Of a stretch of DNA of 64,000 nt, positions 35,928 through 45,435 are shown piece after piece. Both the position numbers and the translations under genes were made by a program. Each line of letters starts with the position of its first letter. Position 1 is the first letter of the stretch. A model generated the notes under the pieces. That model did no database searches. It was given only the letters and a program-made list of their open reading frames with translations, and had not been told where the DNA came from. This DNA is from Nocardia jejuensis NBRC 103114 (GTDB lineage Bacteria > Actinomycetota > Actinomycetes > Mycobacteriales > Mycobacteriaceae), in assembly GCF_001613145.1 (NCBI RefSeq), contig NZ_BDBU01000024.1:124001-188000 (forward strand), read 5' to 3'.

Positions 35928-36882
35928 CTACCGCTCCGATCCAGGCTATTGCGAGGAACTGGAGGATCCGGTCCCCCAGGGCGATCTCTTCGGGCTCACC
36001 GGCTTCGCCGCCGTCCACATCCACCGCGTAGCGCAGGATCGCGATGGTGAACGGGATCATCGAGATGGCGAACCAGACGTTGTTCGACCGCGGCGGCTCG
36101 AAGGCCCACAGGCCGTAGCACATGACGACGGTCGTGGCCGCCACCGTCCAGACGAAGCGCAGGTAGGTGGCGGTGTAGTACTCGAGCGACTTGCGAATCT
36201 TGGCGCCGGTGTCGAGCGCGATCTTCAACTCGGCGTAGCGCTTTCCGGCCGCCATGAACAGCGAGCCGAAGGCCATCACGAGCAGGAACCACTTGGACAG
36301 CGGGATCTCGGCGGCGGCGCCACCGGCGACCGCGCGCAGCAGGAAGCCGGAGGACACGATGCTGATGTCCAGCACGGCCTGATGCTTGAGGCCCAGGCAG
36401 TACGCCAGCTGGATGACGATGTAGATCGCCATCACCACGGCGAGATGCCAATTGGCCAGGAAGGAACCCAGAATCGACGCGGCCAGCAGCACCACCGACA
36501 GCGCGTAGGCCAGATTGACCGGCACCACACCGGCCGCGATCGGACGGTAGCGCTTGGTCGGATGCGCCCGGTCCGCCTCGACGTCGAGGGCGTCGTTGAT
36601 CAGATAGATGCCCGAGGCCGCCAGGCAGAACACCACGAACGCGATGCCGACGTTGGCGAGCACGGTGACATCGGTGAGCACGATATCGCCGGCCGCGGTC
36701 TTGCCCGCTGCCAGCGGCGCCGCCAGCACGAGCACGTTCTTGACCCACTGGCGCGGGCGCATCGCCTTGATCAGGCCACCGCCCAGCGTCTTCGGCGGGC
36801 CCTTGACGACGCCTTCGTCCAGGTCTGTGGCGGTCGGCTCTTCGCTCATGTCGGCAAGGGCTCTTTCTTCCTGCGTGGTCAC
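35905..36882 (-). CDS. ubiA: decaprenyl-phosphate phosphoribosyltransferase UbiA
   Basis: Integral membrane UbiA-family enzyme joining phosphoribosyl pyrophosphate to decaprenyl phosphate, the first committed step to the arabinose donor DPA. The 325 residues show nine or so membrane segments, the NDxxDxxxD motif in YLINDALDVEADRAHP and the second motif KRYAELK. GTG 36882 overlaps the PAP2 stop by GTGA; ATG 36849 is a shorter alternative closer to the mycobacterial length. Confidence 0.93.
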   Translation of the reverse strand: MTTQEERALADMSEEPTATDLDEGVVKGPPKTLGGGLIKAMRPRQWVKNVLVLAAPLAAGKTAAGDIVLTDVTVLANVGIAFVVFCLAASGIYLINDALDVEADRAHPTKRYRPIAAGVVPVNLAYALSVVLLAASILGSFLANWHLAVVMAIYIVIQLAYCLGLKHQAVLDISIVSSGFLLRAVAGGAAAEIPLSKWFLLVMAFGSLFMAAGKRYAELKIALDTGAKIRKSLEYYTATYLRFVWTVAATTVVMCYGLWAFEPPRSNNVWFAISMIPFTIAILRYAVDVDGGEAGEPEEIALGDRILQFLAIAWIGAVGVAVYLT

Positions 36883-37463
36883 TTGGCGAGTCTCTTTTCG
36901 GCGGCGAGCACCACGGCTGCCGAAGCAGCGCCCAGTGCGGAACCGGCGAGCACGTCGGAGGGGTAGTGCACTCCGAGAACGACTCGGGAGAGCAGCATCG
37001 GCGGGACGAGCACCGCGGGCAAGGGTAACCCGGTGAGCCTGCCGAGCAACACAGCCGCTGCCGTGGTGGAGGTCGCATGCGAGGACGGGAAGCTGAGCTT
37101 GCCCGGAGTCGTCACGTTGACCTGCACAGATGAATCGTGCGGACGACGACGACGCACGACCCGCTTGATCACGACCGAGGCGGCGTGCGCCCCGAACGCA
37201 CCGACGGCGACCCCGGCCCACTGCCGCCGGCGCGGCTTGTCCGCGAGGGCGCCGACGGCGGCGATGCCGATCCAGCCGAGCGAGTGATCACCGAAGTACG
37301 ACATGCCGCGTGCGGCCTTGACCACGGCCGGGCTCCGGCCGATGGTCCCCTGCACCACATTGATGATCTTGACTTCGGCGGGCGAGGCCACCGGAGCCTG
37401 CGGTGCGTCCGGAACGACGTGCAGGCCGCGATCCGGGTCGGACGCCGGCTGGGGTGCGGTCAT
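36879..37463 (-). CDS. PAP2-family phosphatase (Rv3807c-like)
   Basis: A 194-residue membrane phosphatase of the PAP2 family. Its Rv3807c counterpart sits in the DPA pathway and is the candidate to dephosphorylate decaprenylphosphoryl-5-phosphoribose. The three family motifs are present: KRVVRRRRP, PSSHATS and SRVVLGVHYPSDV. ATG 37463 overlaps the glfT2 stop (ATGA) and the C-terminus overlaps ubiA, so translation is coupled along the operon. Confidence 0.9.
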   Translation of the reverse strand: MTAPQPASDPDRGLHVVPDAPQAPVASPAEVKIINVVQGTIGRSPAVVKAARGMSYFGDHSLGWIGIAAVGALADKPRRRQWAGVAVGAFGAHAASVVIKRVVRRRRPHDSSVQVNVTTPGKLSFPSSHATSTTAAAVLLGRLTGLPLPAVLVPPMLLSRVVLGVHYPSDVLAGSALGAASAAVVLAAEKRLAK

Positions 37464-39406
37464 TTCGATTCGTCTCCTGAGTCGACGCCGAAGATGTTCT
37501 CCCACGCGGCCTTGCTCGTGAGATGCGAATGCGCGCGACGATACTGCTCGCGCACCTCGGGGAAGCGCTCGGCCAGTTCCTTGCGCAGGCGCATGGCCTC
37601 CTTGAACAGCTCCATGGCCTGACGCGGATCACGCTTGCGGTAGACCACGCCGCGGCCGTCGGCGGTGGTGACGGTGACGCCGTCGACCTGGGAGAGCAGG
37701 AACCAGCGCGCGTCCAGCGTGGGCACGTTCAGCTGCGGCGTCTCGTGATGCTTGGGGTCGGCCCTGCGGAAGTTGTGCAGCACACCCTTGCCGAGGCGGG
37801 CGATCTTGGCGAGCGGGTTGCCCGGTTCACCGACCGCGCCGACGCCGGAATGACTGGCGAACGGCAGCTCGGTCGAGGACGGCACCACGACCGCGTCCGG
37901 GAACTGCTTGCGCATGGCGTGGATCTTGCCCAGCGCGGTGGGCAGCAGGTCGAACAGCTTGTCCGGTCCGGCCAGGTAGTCGCGGATCGCCTCGTTCTGG
38001 ATGGCGACCGTCGAATACTCCAGGCAGAGCAGGTGTTTCAGCGTCGCCTTGACGGTGTTGACCACCATCGGACGGCCGTCGTTGGGCAGGTGCAGCGAGG
38101 CGACCACCAGGCGGTTGCGCAGGTGGAAGTACGCCTGCCAGTCGATCGCGTCGTCCTTGTCGCTCCAGGCCATGTGCCACACCGCCGCACCCGGCAGGGT
38201 GACCGTCGGGTAGCCGTGATCCCTTGCCCGCAAGCCGTATTCGACGTCGTCCCACTTGAGGAACAGCGGCAGCGGCTGCCCGATCTGCTCGGCCACCTGG
38301 CGCGGGATGACACACGTCCACCAGCCGTTGAAGTCCACGTCGATGCGACGGTGCAGCAACTTGGAGTTGTCGCGGTCGCGCAGCGGGTACTTCGCGAAAT
38401 CATGGTCGTACTCGACGGTCGCGGGCGCGGTCCACATGAAGATGGATCGGTCCACGATCTCGCCCATGGTGTGCAGGTGCGAGCGCTCCTGCAGGTTGAG
38501 CATCTGACCGCCGGTCAGGATGGGCGACTTGGCGAACCGCGAGAAGGCCAGGGCCCGCAGGATGCAGTCCGGCTCGATCTCGATGTCGTCGTCCATGTAG
38601 ACGATGAACTCGGCGTCGGTGGTCTTGAGCGCCTCGTACATGACCCGGCTGTAACCGCCGGACCCGCCCAGGTTGGGCTGGTCGTGGATGGCCAGGCGAC
38701 CGGCCAGCGGCTCGGCGGCCTCGGCGAAACCGGGCTCGTCCACCACCTTGCGGGTGCCCTGATCCGGGATGATGACGGCCTTGATCTTCTCCAGCACCAG
38801 CGGGTCCGAGCCCAGGGCCGCAATGGTTTTCACCGCGTCGGTGGGACGGTTGAAGGTCGGCATGCCGACCGCGATGCTGCCCTCGCCGGGCGCCTCGATC
38901 GGCGCGTACCAACCACCGCTGCGCAGATCGACCCGGCTGTCGGTGGTGATGTCGAACCAGATCCAGCCGCCGTCCTCGAACGGGCCGAGATCCACCTCGA
39001 ACTCGACGAACTCGGCGGCGGCGACGGAATCGCCGGGTGTGCTGAACTCGTTGCCCTGCACGTGGATTCGCGAGCCGTCCGCCTTGGAGCGGTAGACGTC
39101 GACGCGGCCGTGGCCGGACAGTTCCAGTTGCAGCACCACCGAGTCCAGCACGCTCCAGCGCCGCCAGTAGCTGGCCGGGACCGCGTTGAAGTAGGTGCAG
39201 AACGACACCTCCGACTCCGCGCCGATCGACAGCGAGGTGCGCGAGGTGGCATGTGCGCGACGGGCATTGGTGTCGGATTCCTCGAGGTACAGCGTGCGTA
39301 CGTCGAGGGGTTCGCCCGGGCGCGGCAGGATGACGCGCTGCAGCAGGGACTTGGCGCGGGTATCGGGGGTCATTTCTTCCAACATCGCTTCGGCGGTGGT
39401 CGTCAT
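37460..39406 (-). CDS. glfT2: galactofuranosyltransferase GlfT2
   Basis: Polymerising GT2 enzyme that builds the galactan chain from UDP-galactofuranose on the inner membrane face. The 648 residues have an N-terminal beta-sandwich, the GT-A domain with the DDD metal motif in YMDDDIEIEP, a WHMAW segment with the catalytic-region His, and a C-terminal helical domain. Both ends overlap neighbours by ATGA, with glf supplying its substrate. Confidence 0.95.
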   Translation of the reverse strand: MTTTAEAMLEEMTPDTRAKSLLQRVILPRPGEPLDVRTLYLEESDTNARRAHATSRTSLSIGAESEVSFCTYFNAVPASYWRRWSVLDSVVLQLELSGHGRVDVYRSKADGSRIHVQGNEFSTPGDSVAAAEFVEFEVDLGPFEDGGWIWFDITTDSRVDLRSGGWYAPIEAPGEGSIAVGMPTFNRPTDAVKTIAALGSDPLVLEKIKAVIIPDQGTRKVVDEPGFAEAAEPLAGRLAIHDQPNLGGSGGYSRVMYEALKTTDAEFIVYMDDDIEIEPDCILRALAFSRFAKSPILTGGQMLNLQERSHLHTMGEIVDRSIFMWTAPATVEYDHDFAKYPLRDRDNSKLLHRRIDVDFNGWWTCVIPRQVAEQIGQPLPLFLKWDDVEYGLRARDHGYPTVTLPGAAVWHMAWSDKDDAIDWQAYFHLRNRLVVASLHLPNDGRPMVVNTVKATLKHLLCLEYSTVAIQNEAIRDYLAGPDKLFDLLPTALGKIHAMRKQFPDAVVVPSSTELPFASHSGVGAVGEPGNPLAKIARLGKGVLHNFRRADPKHHETPQLNVPTLDARWFLLSQVDGVTVTTADGRGVVYRKRDPRQAMELFKEAMRLRKELAERFPEVREQYRRAHSHLTSKAAWENIFGVDSGDESK

Positions 39407-40599
39407 TCGGCTGCGTCCACCAGGGGTGCGCCGGTTTCCAGATGCGGCCGGAGCACGTTGTCGAACATGCTCAGCGCCGCTCCGATCGCCATGTGCATGT
39501 CCAGGTACTGGTAGGTGCCCAGGCGGCCACCGAAAAGCACCTTGTTCTCGGCGGTTTCCTTCTTGGCGCGCTCCCGGTAGGCCAGCACCTTGGCGCGGTC
39601 CTCGGGGGTGTTGATCGGGTAGTACGGTTCGTCGCCGGTCTGGGCGAAGCGCGAGAACTCGCGCATGATGACCGTCTTGTCGTTCGGGTACTCGCGCTCG
39701 GGGTGGAAGTGGCGCGGTTCGATGATGCGGGTGTACGGCACATCCGCATCGTTGTAGTTCATCACCGAGGTGCCCTGGTAGTCACCGGTTTCGAGCACTT
39801 CGGTCTCGAAATCGATGGTGCGCCAGCCGAGTTCGCCCTCGCTGTAATCGAAGTAGTGGTCCAGCGGGCCGGTGTAGACCACCGGGGCGTCCGGGTTCTC
39901 GGCGCGGATCTGATCGCGCACGTCGAACCAGTCGGTGTCCAGGCGGACCTCGATGAGGTCGTTCTCGGCCATCTTGGCGAGCCACGCGGTGTAGCCGTTC
40001 TTCGGCAGGCCCTCGTAGGCGTCGTTGAAGTAGCGGTTGTCGAAGGTGTAGCGCACCGGCAGCCGGGTGATGTTTCCGGCGGGCAGTTCCTTGGGGTCGG
40101 TCTGCCACTGCTTGGCGGTGTAGTCGCGGACGAACGCCTCGTAGAGGGGGCGGCCGATCAGGGAGATCGCCTTCTCCTCGAGGTTGGCGGCGTCCTTGGT
40201 GTCGATTTCTGCGGCCTGCTCACCGATCAGCGCGCGCGCTTCCGCGGGCGTGAAGTAGCGGCCGAAGAACTGGGAGATGAGTCCCAGACCCATCGGGAAT
40301 TGGTAGGACTGGCCCTTGTGCATGGCGAACACGCGATGCTGGTAGCCCGTGAACTCGGTGAACTGGTTCACGTAATCCCACACCCGTTTGTTGGAGGTGT
40401 GGAAGAGGTGGGCTCCGTACTTGTGGATTTCGATGCCCGTTTCCGGGTCCGCCTCCGAGTACGCGTTGCCGCCCAGGTGATAGCGGCGTTCGACGACCAG
40501 CACCCGCTTTCCCAGCAGGTTGGCAGTGCGTTCTGCGACGGTCAGTCCGAAGAAGCCGGAGCCGACAATGACGAGATCGAAGGGGGATGCGACGGTCAC
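39403..40599 (-). CDS. glf: UDP-galactopyranose mutase
   Basis: FAD-dependent enzyme converting UDP-galactopyranose to UDP-galactofuranose. The 398 residues have the dinucleotide-binding VGSGFFGL at the N-terminus, HLGGNAYSE, GAHLFHT, the conserved WQTDPKELP and a C-terminal GGRLGTYQYLDMHMAIG FAD motif. GTG 40599 (MTVASPFDLVIVGSG) gives the family-typical start; a TTG 27 bp upstream is less likely. First gene of the five-gene galactan/arabinan operon. Confidence 0.95.
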   Translation of the reverse strand: MTVASPFDLVIVGSGFFGLTVAERTANLLGKRVLVVERRYHLGGNAYSEADPETGIEIHKYGAHLFHTSNKRVWDYVNQFTEFTGYQHRVFAMHKGQSYQFPMGLGLISQFFGRYFTPAEARALIGEQAAEIDTKDAANLEEKAISLIGRPLYEAFVRDYTAKQWQTDPKELPAGNITRLPVRYTFDNRYFNDAYEGLPKNGYTAWLAKMAENDLIEVRLDTDWFDVRDQIRAENPDAPVVYTGPLDHYFDYSEGELGWRTIDFETEVLETGDYQGTSVMNYNDADVPYTRIIEPRHFHPEREYPNDKTVIMREFSRFAQTGDEPYYPINTPEDRAKVLAYRERAKKETAENKVLFGGRLGTYQYLDMHMAIGAALSMFDNVLRPHLETGAPLVDAAE

Positions 40600-40985
40600 G
40601 GGTGCCCAGAGTACCGGCAGAAGCAATGGGCGCGCGTCGGCTCCGGTGGGAGGGGTTGACGGGAGGGCCGCGAGCCCGGATTTCGGCGTCCGAAGAGTAC
40701 GGATTCACGGGACCAATCAGGCAGATCGGGCGGATATTCGCCGGATTCGCCGACCTCGGCGAGTGGGACAGCTTGTCGAGGATTTAGCTCAGAGTTCACC
40801 GAAGCATCGACCATCGCGTCACGCGGACTGTATTACATACCGAATCGAGCTGAACGTTTGTCCAGTTCATCGCCGAGAGCTGTACGCGGCAGTGCCTGCC
40901 CGCTCGATCCGGAAGACCCCGACACCATGCGCTTGCCTCGCCTCGCCCCGCCCCGCCCAGCTTGCCCCGTCTCGCTCCGCGAGGT
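40600..40985. other. 386-bp divergent intergenic region at the synteny break
   Basis: Separates glf from the secreted protein transcribed the other way and presumably holds both promoters. It is GC-rich with C-rich runs near 40930-40990. No gene or clear operator was recognised. Confidence 0.55.
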
Positions 40986-42203
40986 GTGCCCCGCCTCGCC
41001 CCGCTCGTGAGCGCGCTCTCCCTCGCCGCCGTGCTCAGCACGGTCGCCCTGATTCCGGCCGCCGCGCCGGCCCGCGCCGAGTCCGAGACCCTGGCCGCCG
41101 TGCAGGTCGCCGACTCCGCCGGGGTCTGCGGCACCGGCACGGCCTCCTTCGACGACATCGTCACCGGTGCCGCGACCGCCGTGCGCACGGTTGTTCCCCC
41201 AGTTCAGCAAGCTGCTTTCGATCAGCAGGTCAACGATTTCCGGCAGACGATCGCCCAGGTCCGCGTGCACCGCCAGGGTCTGCCCGTGGACCCGGCCGGA
41301 CCGGGCGGGCGACTGCAATTCCTGGACGATCCGATCGTCACCTACCTGGTGAACACCCTGGACTCGATCCGCACCGGGCAGATCGACAAGACGCTGTCGC
41401 TCTCGCGGGTGACGGTCGCCGACGTGATCGAGGTGTTCATTCTCGGCACCCGAATCGTGAAGATCCCCGCCCAGTTCGCGGCCAGTCTGGTGCCGACCGT
41501 CGGGTTCGTGCTCAAGCCCATCGTGGGCGCGCTCTTCAACGGCGTGAAGTCCCTCGCCCGCACGGTGCAGGCGTCGCTGGCTCGTAACTGCAACGGCCCC
41601 AACGCCTATGAGAAGCTCCAGCTCGAATTCCCCGACGAGCATGTCGAGATTCCACAGCCACTGCTGGATCTGGCGAACCAGCTCGCGCGCGCCGACGGCG
41701 CCTGCACCCCGATCGCCGAGTTGAAGACCTCCGACCTGGTCGAACGCACCCGCGATTTCCTGACCCGCACCGCGGGACTTCCGGTCGACCCGGCCGCCGT
41801 CGACGGCAATGCCGCTGCCCTGCAGGGGTTCCTGCGCGACAACCGGGTCGCGGAGATCGTCACGCTGCGACGGATCGAGGAACTCGGGCCGCTGGTCAAC
41901 GCCATGGACTACGGCCCGCTCACCTTCCTGGCCAACCTCGGCTTCGACATCTACGAGGGCAAGGCGCTGAACACCGTCCCGCTCGGGGATGTGAAGGTGG
42001 AGAACGCCTTCGACCTGATCACGCTCACCCTGGACACCGCGAGCCTGCTGATGACGGTGGGCACGACCGTGGCCGGGTTCAGCGGCGTGGGACAGTCGGT
42101 GACCATCCCGCTGGGCATCGCCCAGACGCTCGCCTTCGCACCGACCACCTACGGCATGCCGATCCTGCGCGGAGTCATGCAGTCGATGTGCGCGGCCGCC
42201 TGA
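40986..42203 (+). CDS. secreted protein of unknown function
   Basis: About 405 residues with an export signal (SALSLAAVLSTVALIPAAAPARA) and predicted cleavage after PARA. The mature part is mostly helical with four or so Cys and hydrophobic segments (VIEVFILGTRIVKIPAQFAASLVPTVGF, LITLTLDTASLLMTVGTTVAG). No family was recognised; it occupies the position of pirG/Erp in M. tuberculosis but has none of the Erp repeats. The start is uncertain: GTG 40986 gives a good signal peptide but a poor RBS, and TTG 40962 or GTG 41007 are also in frame. Confidence 0.75.
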   Translation: MPRLAPLVSALSLAAVLSTVALIPAAAPARAESETLAAVQVADSAGVCGTGTASFDDIVTGAATAVRTVVPPVQQAAFDQQVNDFRQTIAQVRVHRQGLPVDPAGPGGRLQFLDDPIVTYLVNTLDSIRTGQIDKTLSLSRVTVADVIEVFILGTRIVKIPAQFAASLVPTVGFVLKPIVGALFNGVKSLARTVQASLARNCNGPNAYEKLQLEFPDEHVEIPQPLLDLANQLARADGACTPIAELKTSDLVERTRDFLTRTAGLPVDPAAVDGNAAALQGFLRDNRVAEIVTLRRIEELGPLVNAMDYGPLTFLANLGFDIYEGKALNTVPLGDVKVENAFDLITLTLDTASLLMTVGTTVAGFSGVGQSVTIPLGIAQTLAFAPTTYGMPILRGVMQSMCAAA

Positions 42204-42806
42204 TCACGGCGCCAGCGGGTAGGGCGCGTACTCCTGCGAGAACTCCGGCTTGCGACCGACCGCGATCCAGCGGCCGGTCGAAGGCAGGGCGGCCAGCAGT
42301 GCGGTGGGCACCGTGAAGAGCAGGCCGAGGGTGCCGCCGCCGTCCGGCGCCCCCACCAGGGACGAGACGATGAACAGGACCGCGAACAGCGACGACAGCG
42401 CGATCACGATCACCCGCCCGGAAGTCTTGCGATTGAACAGCAGAACGGCGCCGACGAACCCCACCAGCCCGACGACCCCGAGCCCGATTCCGACTCCGGT
42501 CATCACCGTGGTGAATCCCTCGGGGACGCTGTCGTATTCGTCGTAGAAGCTCGAGTCCTTCGACCAGGCCATGGCGGCCGCGGAGAAACCGCCGAGAACC
42601 ATCAGGATGCTGAAAAGGGTGGCCAGCACCCCGGCCGTGATCGCGGTGCCGCCGCTCACCGGGTCCGGTGGATACGCGGGCGGATATCCCGGCAGCGGGA
42701 TTCCGGGCATCGGATAGCCCGGAATCGAGCCGCCGGATTGTGGATAACCCTGCGGCTGTGGGTTTTCCGAGTCGGTGTGAACAGGTTGGTCATGCGGATA
42801 CGACAA
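42204..42806 (-). CDS. Pro/Tyr/Gly-rich membrane protein, paralogue 1
   Basis: A 200-residue protein with a cytosolic-looking Pro/Tyr/Gly-rich N-terminus (GYPMPGIPLPGYPPAYPP) and four predicted membrane segments. No function was recognised. TTG 42806 was chosen because GGGGGAG lies 6 nt upstream and the resulting MSYPHDQP matches the MTYPYDQP start of the adjacent paralogue; the open frame upstream to 43085 is spurious. Its stop abuts the convergent secreted-protein gene. Confidence 0.75.
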   Translation of the reverse strand: MSYPHDQPVHTDSENPQPQGYPQSGGSIPGYPMPGIPLPGYPPAYPPDPVSGGTAITAGVLATLFSILMVLGGFSAAAMAWSKDSSFYDEYDSVPEGFTTVMTGVGIGLGVVGLVGFVGAVLLFNRKTSGRVIVIALSSLFAVLFIVSSLVGAPDGGGTLGLLFTVPTALLAALPSTGRWIAVGRKPEFSQEYAPYPLAP

Positions 42807-42832
42807 GGTTTTCTCCCCCGGGAGACACGGAT

Positions 42833-43486
42833 TCAGTACTGGTACGGCGCGTACGCGTGAGCGGGCTGCTGGAAGGCCGGGTCCTTGGCGGCTATCCAGC
42901 GCCCGGTGGCGGGGACCGCCGCGAGCGTGAGAATCGTGATGCTGAAGATCAATCCGAGGATTCCGGAGCCGGTCCCGCTGCCGATGGTGATCAGATTGCC
43001 GATCATCGTGAGCGAGGACAGGATGATGAGCAGAACGCGACCGGTGGCCTTGCGCATGAACAGCAGCACCGCTCCGAGGACCCACAGCAGTCCCGCGACG
43101 GCCAGGACGAAGCCCAGCAGCAGCAGGCCCGAGCCGAGATCGTCATCGGTCCGATAGCTGCCGCTCCTGGACGGTTTGGACTTGTAGTCCGCGCCGACGA
43201 ATACCATGATGAGGCCGCCGATTCCGGCGAGCAGCCCCGCGATCAGCGCGAGTACCGCAGCGGTGATGCCGGTGCCGCCACTCGGCGCGGGCGGCGGATA
43301 CGCGGGCGGATATCCGTACATCGGATATCCGGGCTGCGGATAGGGGTATTCCGCGTTCTGCGGGTATCCCTGTGGATAACCAGCGGGCTGGGGATAACCG
43401 GATTGCTGGGGATAACCGGGCTGCTGTGGATAGCCCGGCTGGTTTTCCGCTCCGGGGTAGCCGGGCTGGTCGTACGGGTAAGTCAT
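42833..43486 (-). CDS. Pro/Tyr/Gly-rich membrane protein, paralogue 2
   Basis: A 217-residue paralogue of the gene 26 bp downstream. The N-terminus holds repeated GYPQ units, then the shared YPPAYPP box and four membrane segments with a conserved ATGRW near the end. ATG 43486 has GGGGGAG upstream. Similar actinobacterial proteins are often envelope-associated; this is inference only. Confidence 0.78.
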   Translation of the reverse strand: MTYPYDQPGYPGAENQPGYPQQPGYPQQSGYPQPAGYPQGYPQNAEYPYPQPGYPMYGYPPAYPPPAPSGGTGITAAVLALIAGLLAGIGGLIMVFVGADYKSKPSRSGSYRTDDDLGSGLLLLGFVLAVAGLLWVLGAVLLFMRKATGRVLLIILSSLTMIGNLITIGSGTGSGILGLIFSITILTLAAVPATGRWIAAKDPAFQQPAHAYAPYQY

Positions 43487-43630
43487 GGGTGTTCTCCCCC
43501 TCGTCACTTCGGCGCGCATAGTACCGCGCCGAATCACAGTCCGGCGAGGCCATATTCGGCGATGTGACGTGGTTTACCAGGCGTCACCGACACGCATATC
43601 CGGCCCGTGATTCCAAGCCCGGGAAAATGA

Positions 43631-43664
43631 CGGCTCCCCCTGGCGAATACCGAAGGGGGAGCCG
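43631..43664 (-). terminator. terminator after the merR gene
   Basis: A perfect 11-bp stem (43631-43641 and 43654-43664) with a 12-nt loop, reading into TCATTTTC on the minus strand. Confidence 0.78.
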
Positions 43665-43688
43665 CATGTGAAAGGTGTGGACAAATCC

Positions 43689-44444
43689 CTACAGGCGCGC
43701 GTCGGCATACGCGCGCATCGCGTCCCGTACGTACACGGCGGTGCCCTCCCCGTGCTTGTCGTAGTTGATCGCGAATCGTGGGTCGGCGACGTACATTTCA
43801 CCGAGTCCGACGAAGTACTCCGAGGTCGGGCACTTTCCCTGCCAGCCGGTCGTCACCCAGCGGAAGTGCCGCTCGACGATCGCCTGCACCTGCTCGCTCT
43901 CGACCGCGAGACCGGCCGCGCGGGCCCGCCCGTAGTCGGCGGCGATGTCGAGGTGGGTCTGCGAGTGCTCCTGTTTCTCGGTGTCCGACATGGCGTTCCA
44001 CCAGGTGTTACCGCTCTCCCAGGCGTCCTTGCCCCAGCGTTCGGTGACTTCGTCCCGGTACTGGGAGTGGTCGAATCCGTCGAATACTTCCTTGGCCATG
44101 AGTGGCTCACCCGCTTCCGTTTTGCGCAATGTGGTGTGCACCGAGGCGATCTGACGCGCGATCCGGTCCTGCTCGTGTTTCAGCAATTCCAGATGCGCGC
44201 GCAGTGCGGCGGATGTATCGCGTTGTCCGGCGAGCACTTCGGCGATGGCCGGGAGAGCCAGTCCGAGTTCTCGCAGCAACAGAATCCGTTGCAGCCGTAC
44301 GAGGGATTCCTGGTCGTAGAAGCGGTAACCGTTGGCGCCGATCCGACTGGGCGGCAGCAGGCCGATTTCACCGTAATGCCGCAGGGTGCGACTGGTGGTC
44401 CCGGCCGATCTGGCCAGTTCCTGAATGGACCATTCGGTTGCCAC
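43689..44444 (-). CDS. MerR-family regulator with TipAS-type sensing domain
   Basis: A 251-residue transcription factor: N-terminal MerR winged helix (SIQELARSAGTTSRTLRHYGEIGLLPPSR), a coiled-coil linker, and a C-terminal TipAS-like helical domain (FDGFDHSQYRDEVTERWGKDAW, HFRWVTTGWQGKCPTSEYFVGLGEMYV) that in TipA binds thiopeptide antibiotics. GTG 44444 has AAAGGA upstream. A perfect palindrome lies about 50 bp before its start, consistent with autoregulation. No obvious drug-resistance target is adjacent. Confidence 0.88.
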   Translation of the reverse strand: MATEWSIQELARSAGTTSRTLRHYGEIGLLPPSRIGANGYRFYDQESLVRLQRILLLRELGLALPAIAEVLAGQRDTSAALRAHLELLKHEQDRIARQIASVHTTLRKTEAGEPLMAKEVFDGFDHSQYRDEVTERWGKDAWESGNTWWNAMSDTEKQEHSQTHLDIAADYGRARAAGLAVESEQVQAIVERHFRWVTTGWQGKCPTSEYFVGLGEMYVADPRFAINYDKHGEGTAVYVRDAMRAYADARL

Positions 44445-44493
44445 CGTGCGTCCTTTCCTCCTCGTATTCACCTCGACGAATCAAGGATGCAAG

Positions 44494-44508
44494 TTGACGT
44501 AGCGTCAA
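44494..44508. promoter_or_regulatory. probable MerR operator
   Basis: TTGACGTAGCGTCAA is a perfect palindrome (6-bp arms, 3-bp centre) 50 bp upstream of the merR start, flanked by two TCAAGGAT copies. TTGACG could serve as the -35 element, as is usual for MerR promoters. Confidence 0.65.
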
Positions 44509-44648
44509 GGTCAAGGATATTCGACGCGCGAATGCGCGGCCCGGGCTTGGTTCGTGTCACACCCCCGTGTCACGATCCTCGAGCGCGCTGACGGTACCGG
44601 CTTCCGGCGCGCCGCTCGAACGCGTTTTTCCGGGGGATGAGGATTTCA

Positions 44649-45380
44649 ATGTTCACAGCTGGCCGCGCCCGAATTCTGACCTGGGCGGCCGTAGTAGCAA
44701 CCGCCCTGAGCTCCACCCTGCTGCTCGAAGGCACCGCGGACGCGGTCGCGCCGGTGCAGTTGGGCGGCGGATCGGGGATCTATGTCGAGCAACTCGACGA
44801 CCCGACCTCCAGCGCTCAATGCACGCTGACCGCCATCGGCTTCGACAGCGAGAACCGCCTGGTCGGCATCACCGCCGGTCACTGCGGCGAGGTCGGCGCC
44901 CGGATCGCCGCCGAATACACCCGCAGCGGCGGGATCGGCATGATCGTGCAGAAGAGCGCGAACAACGACTGGGCCGTCATCCAGTTCGACCCGTCGCGCG
45001 TCGACCCGACCCGTCAGGTCGCGCAGTCCACCATCGCCGGCATCGGCGCACCGCCGAAGATCGGCGATATCGCCTGCAAGAACGGTCGCACCACCGGCTT
45101 CACCTGCGGCCCGGTCTGGGAGGCCACCGGGAACTGGTTCCGCAGCCAGGTCTGCGCGAACCACGGCGACTCGGGCGCACCGGTCCTGCTCGGTGACCGC
45201 CTCGTCGGAATGGTCGTCGCCGGAACCAATTTCGACGCCGGGCCGATCAGCATCGAGCTGCCCGCCTGCACGGGATCGGGCGACATCATTCACGAGCCGG
45301 AGCTCTCCACCACCATCGCCATGGTGCTCGCCGACATCAACCGCCACGGCGGCGTGGGCGCGGGATTCCGCGTCTTCTGA
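44649..45380 (+). CDS. secreted trypsin-like serine protease
   Basis: A 243-residue S1-family protease, probably exported (ILTWAAVVATALSSTLLLEG, cleavage near ADA). The triad is visible: His in TAGHCG, Asp in NNDWAVIQF and Ser in NHGDSGAPV. Cys pairs are placed as expected for disulfides (QCTL/GHCG, IACK/FTCG, VCAN/PACT). ATG 44649 has GAGGA 5 nt upstream and is preferred over ATG 44637. It is followed by the kinase gene on the same strand after a 92-bp gap. Confidence 0.85.
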   Translation: MFTAGRARILTWAAVVATALSSTLLLEGTADAVAPVQLGGGSGIYVEQLDDPTSSAQCTLTAIGFDSENRLVGITAGHCGEVGARIAAEYTRSGGIGMIVQKSANNDWAVIQFDPSRVDPTRQVAQSTIAGIGAPPKIGDIACKNGRTTGFTCGPVWEATGNWFRSQVCANHGDSGAPVLLGDRLVGMVVAGTNFDAGPISIELPACTGSGDIIHEPELSTTIAMVLADINRHGGVGAGFRVF

Positions 45381-45435
45381 GAAGTTTGCTCACCAAAAGC
45401 GGTCACTGCCATAGCAATACGGTGTAGATCCAACA

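Noticed and set aside
40927..41010. ATG 40927 as start of the secreted protein
   Set aside because: It is out of frame with the protein and its frame meets a stop before 41020.
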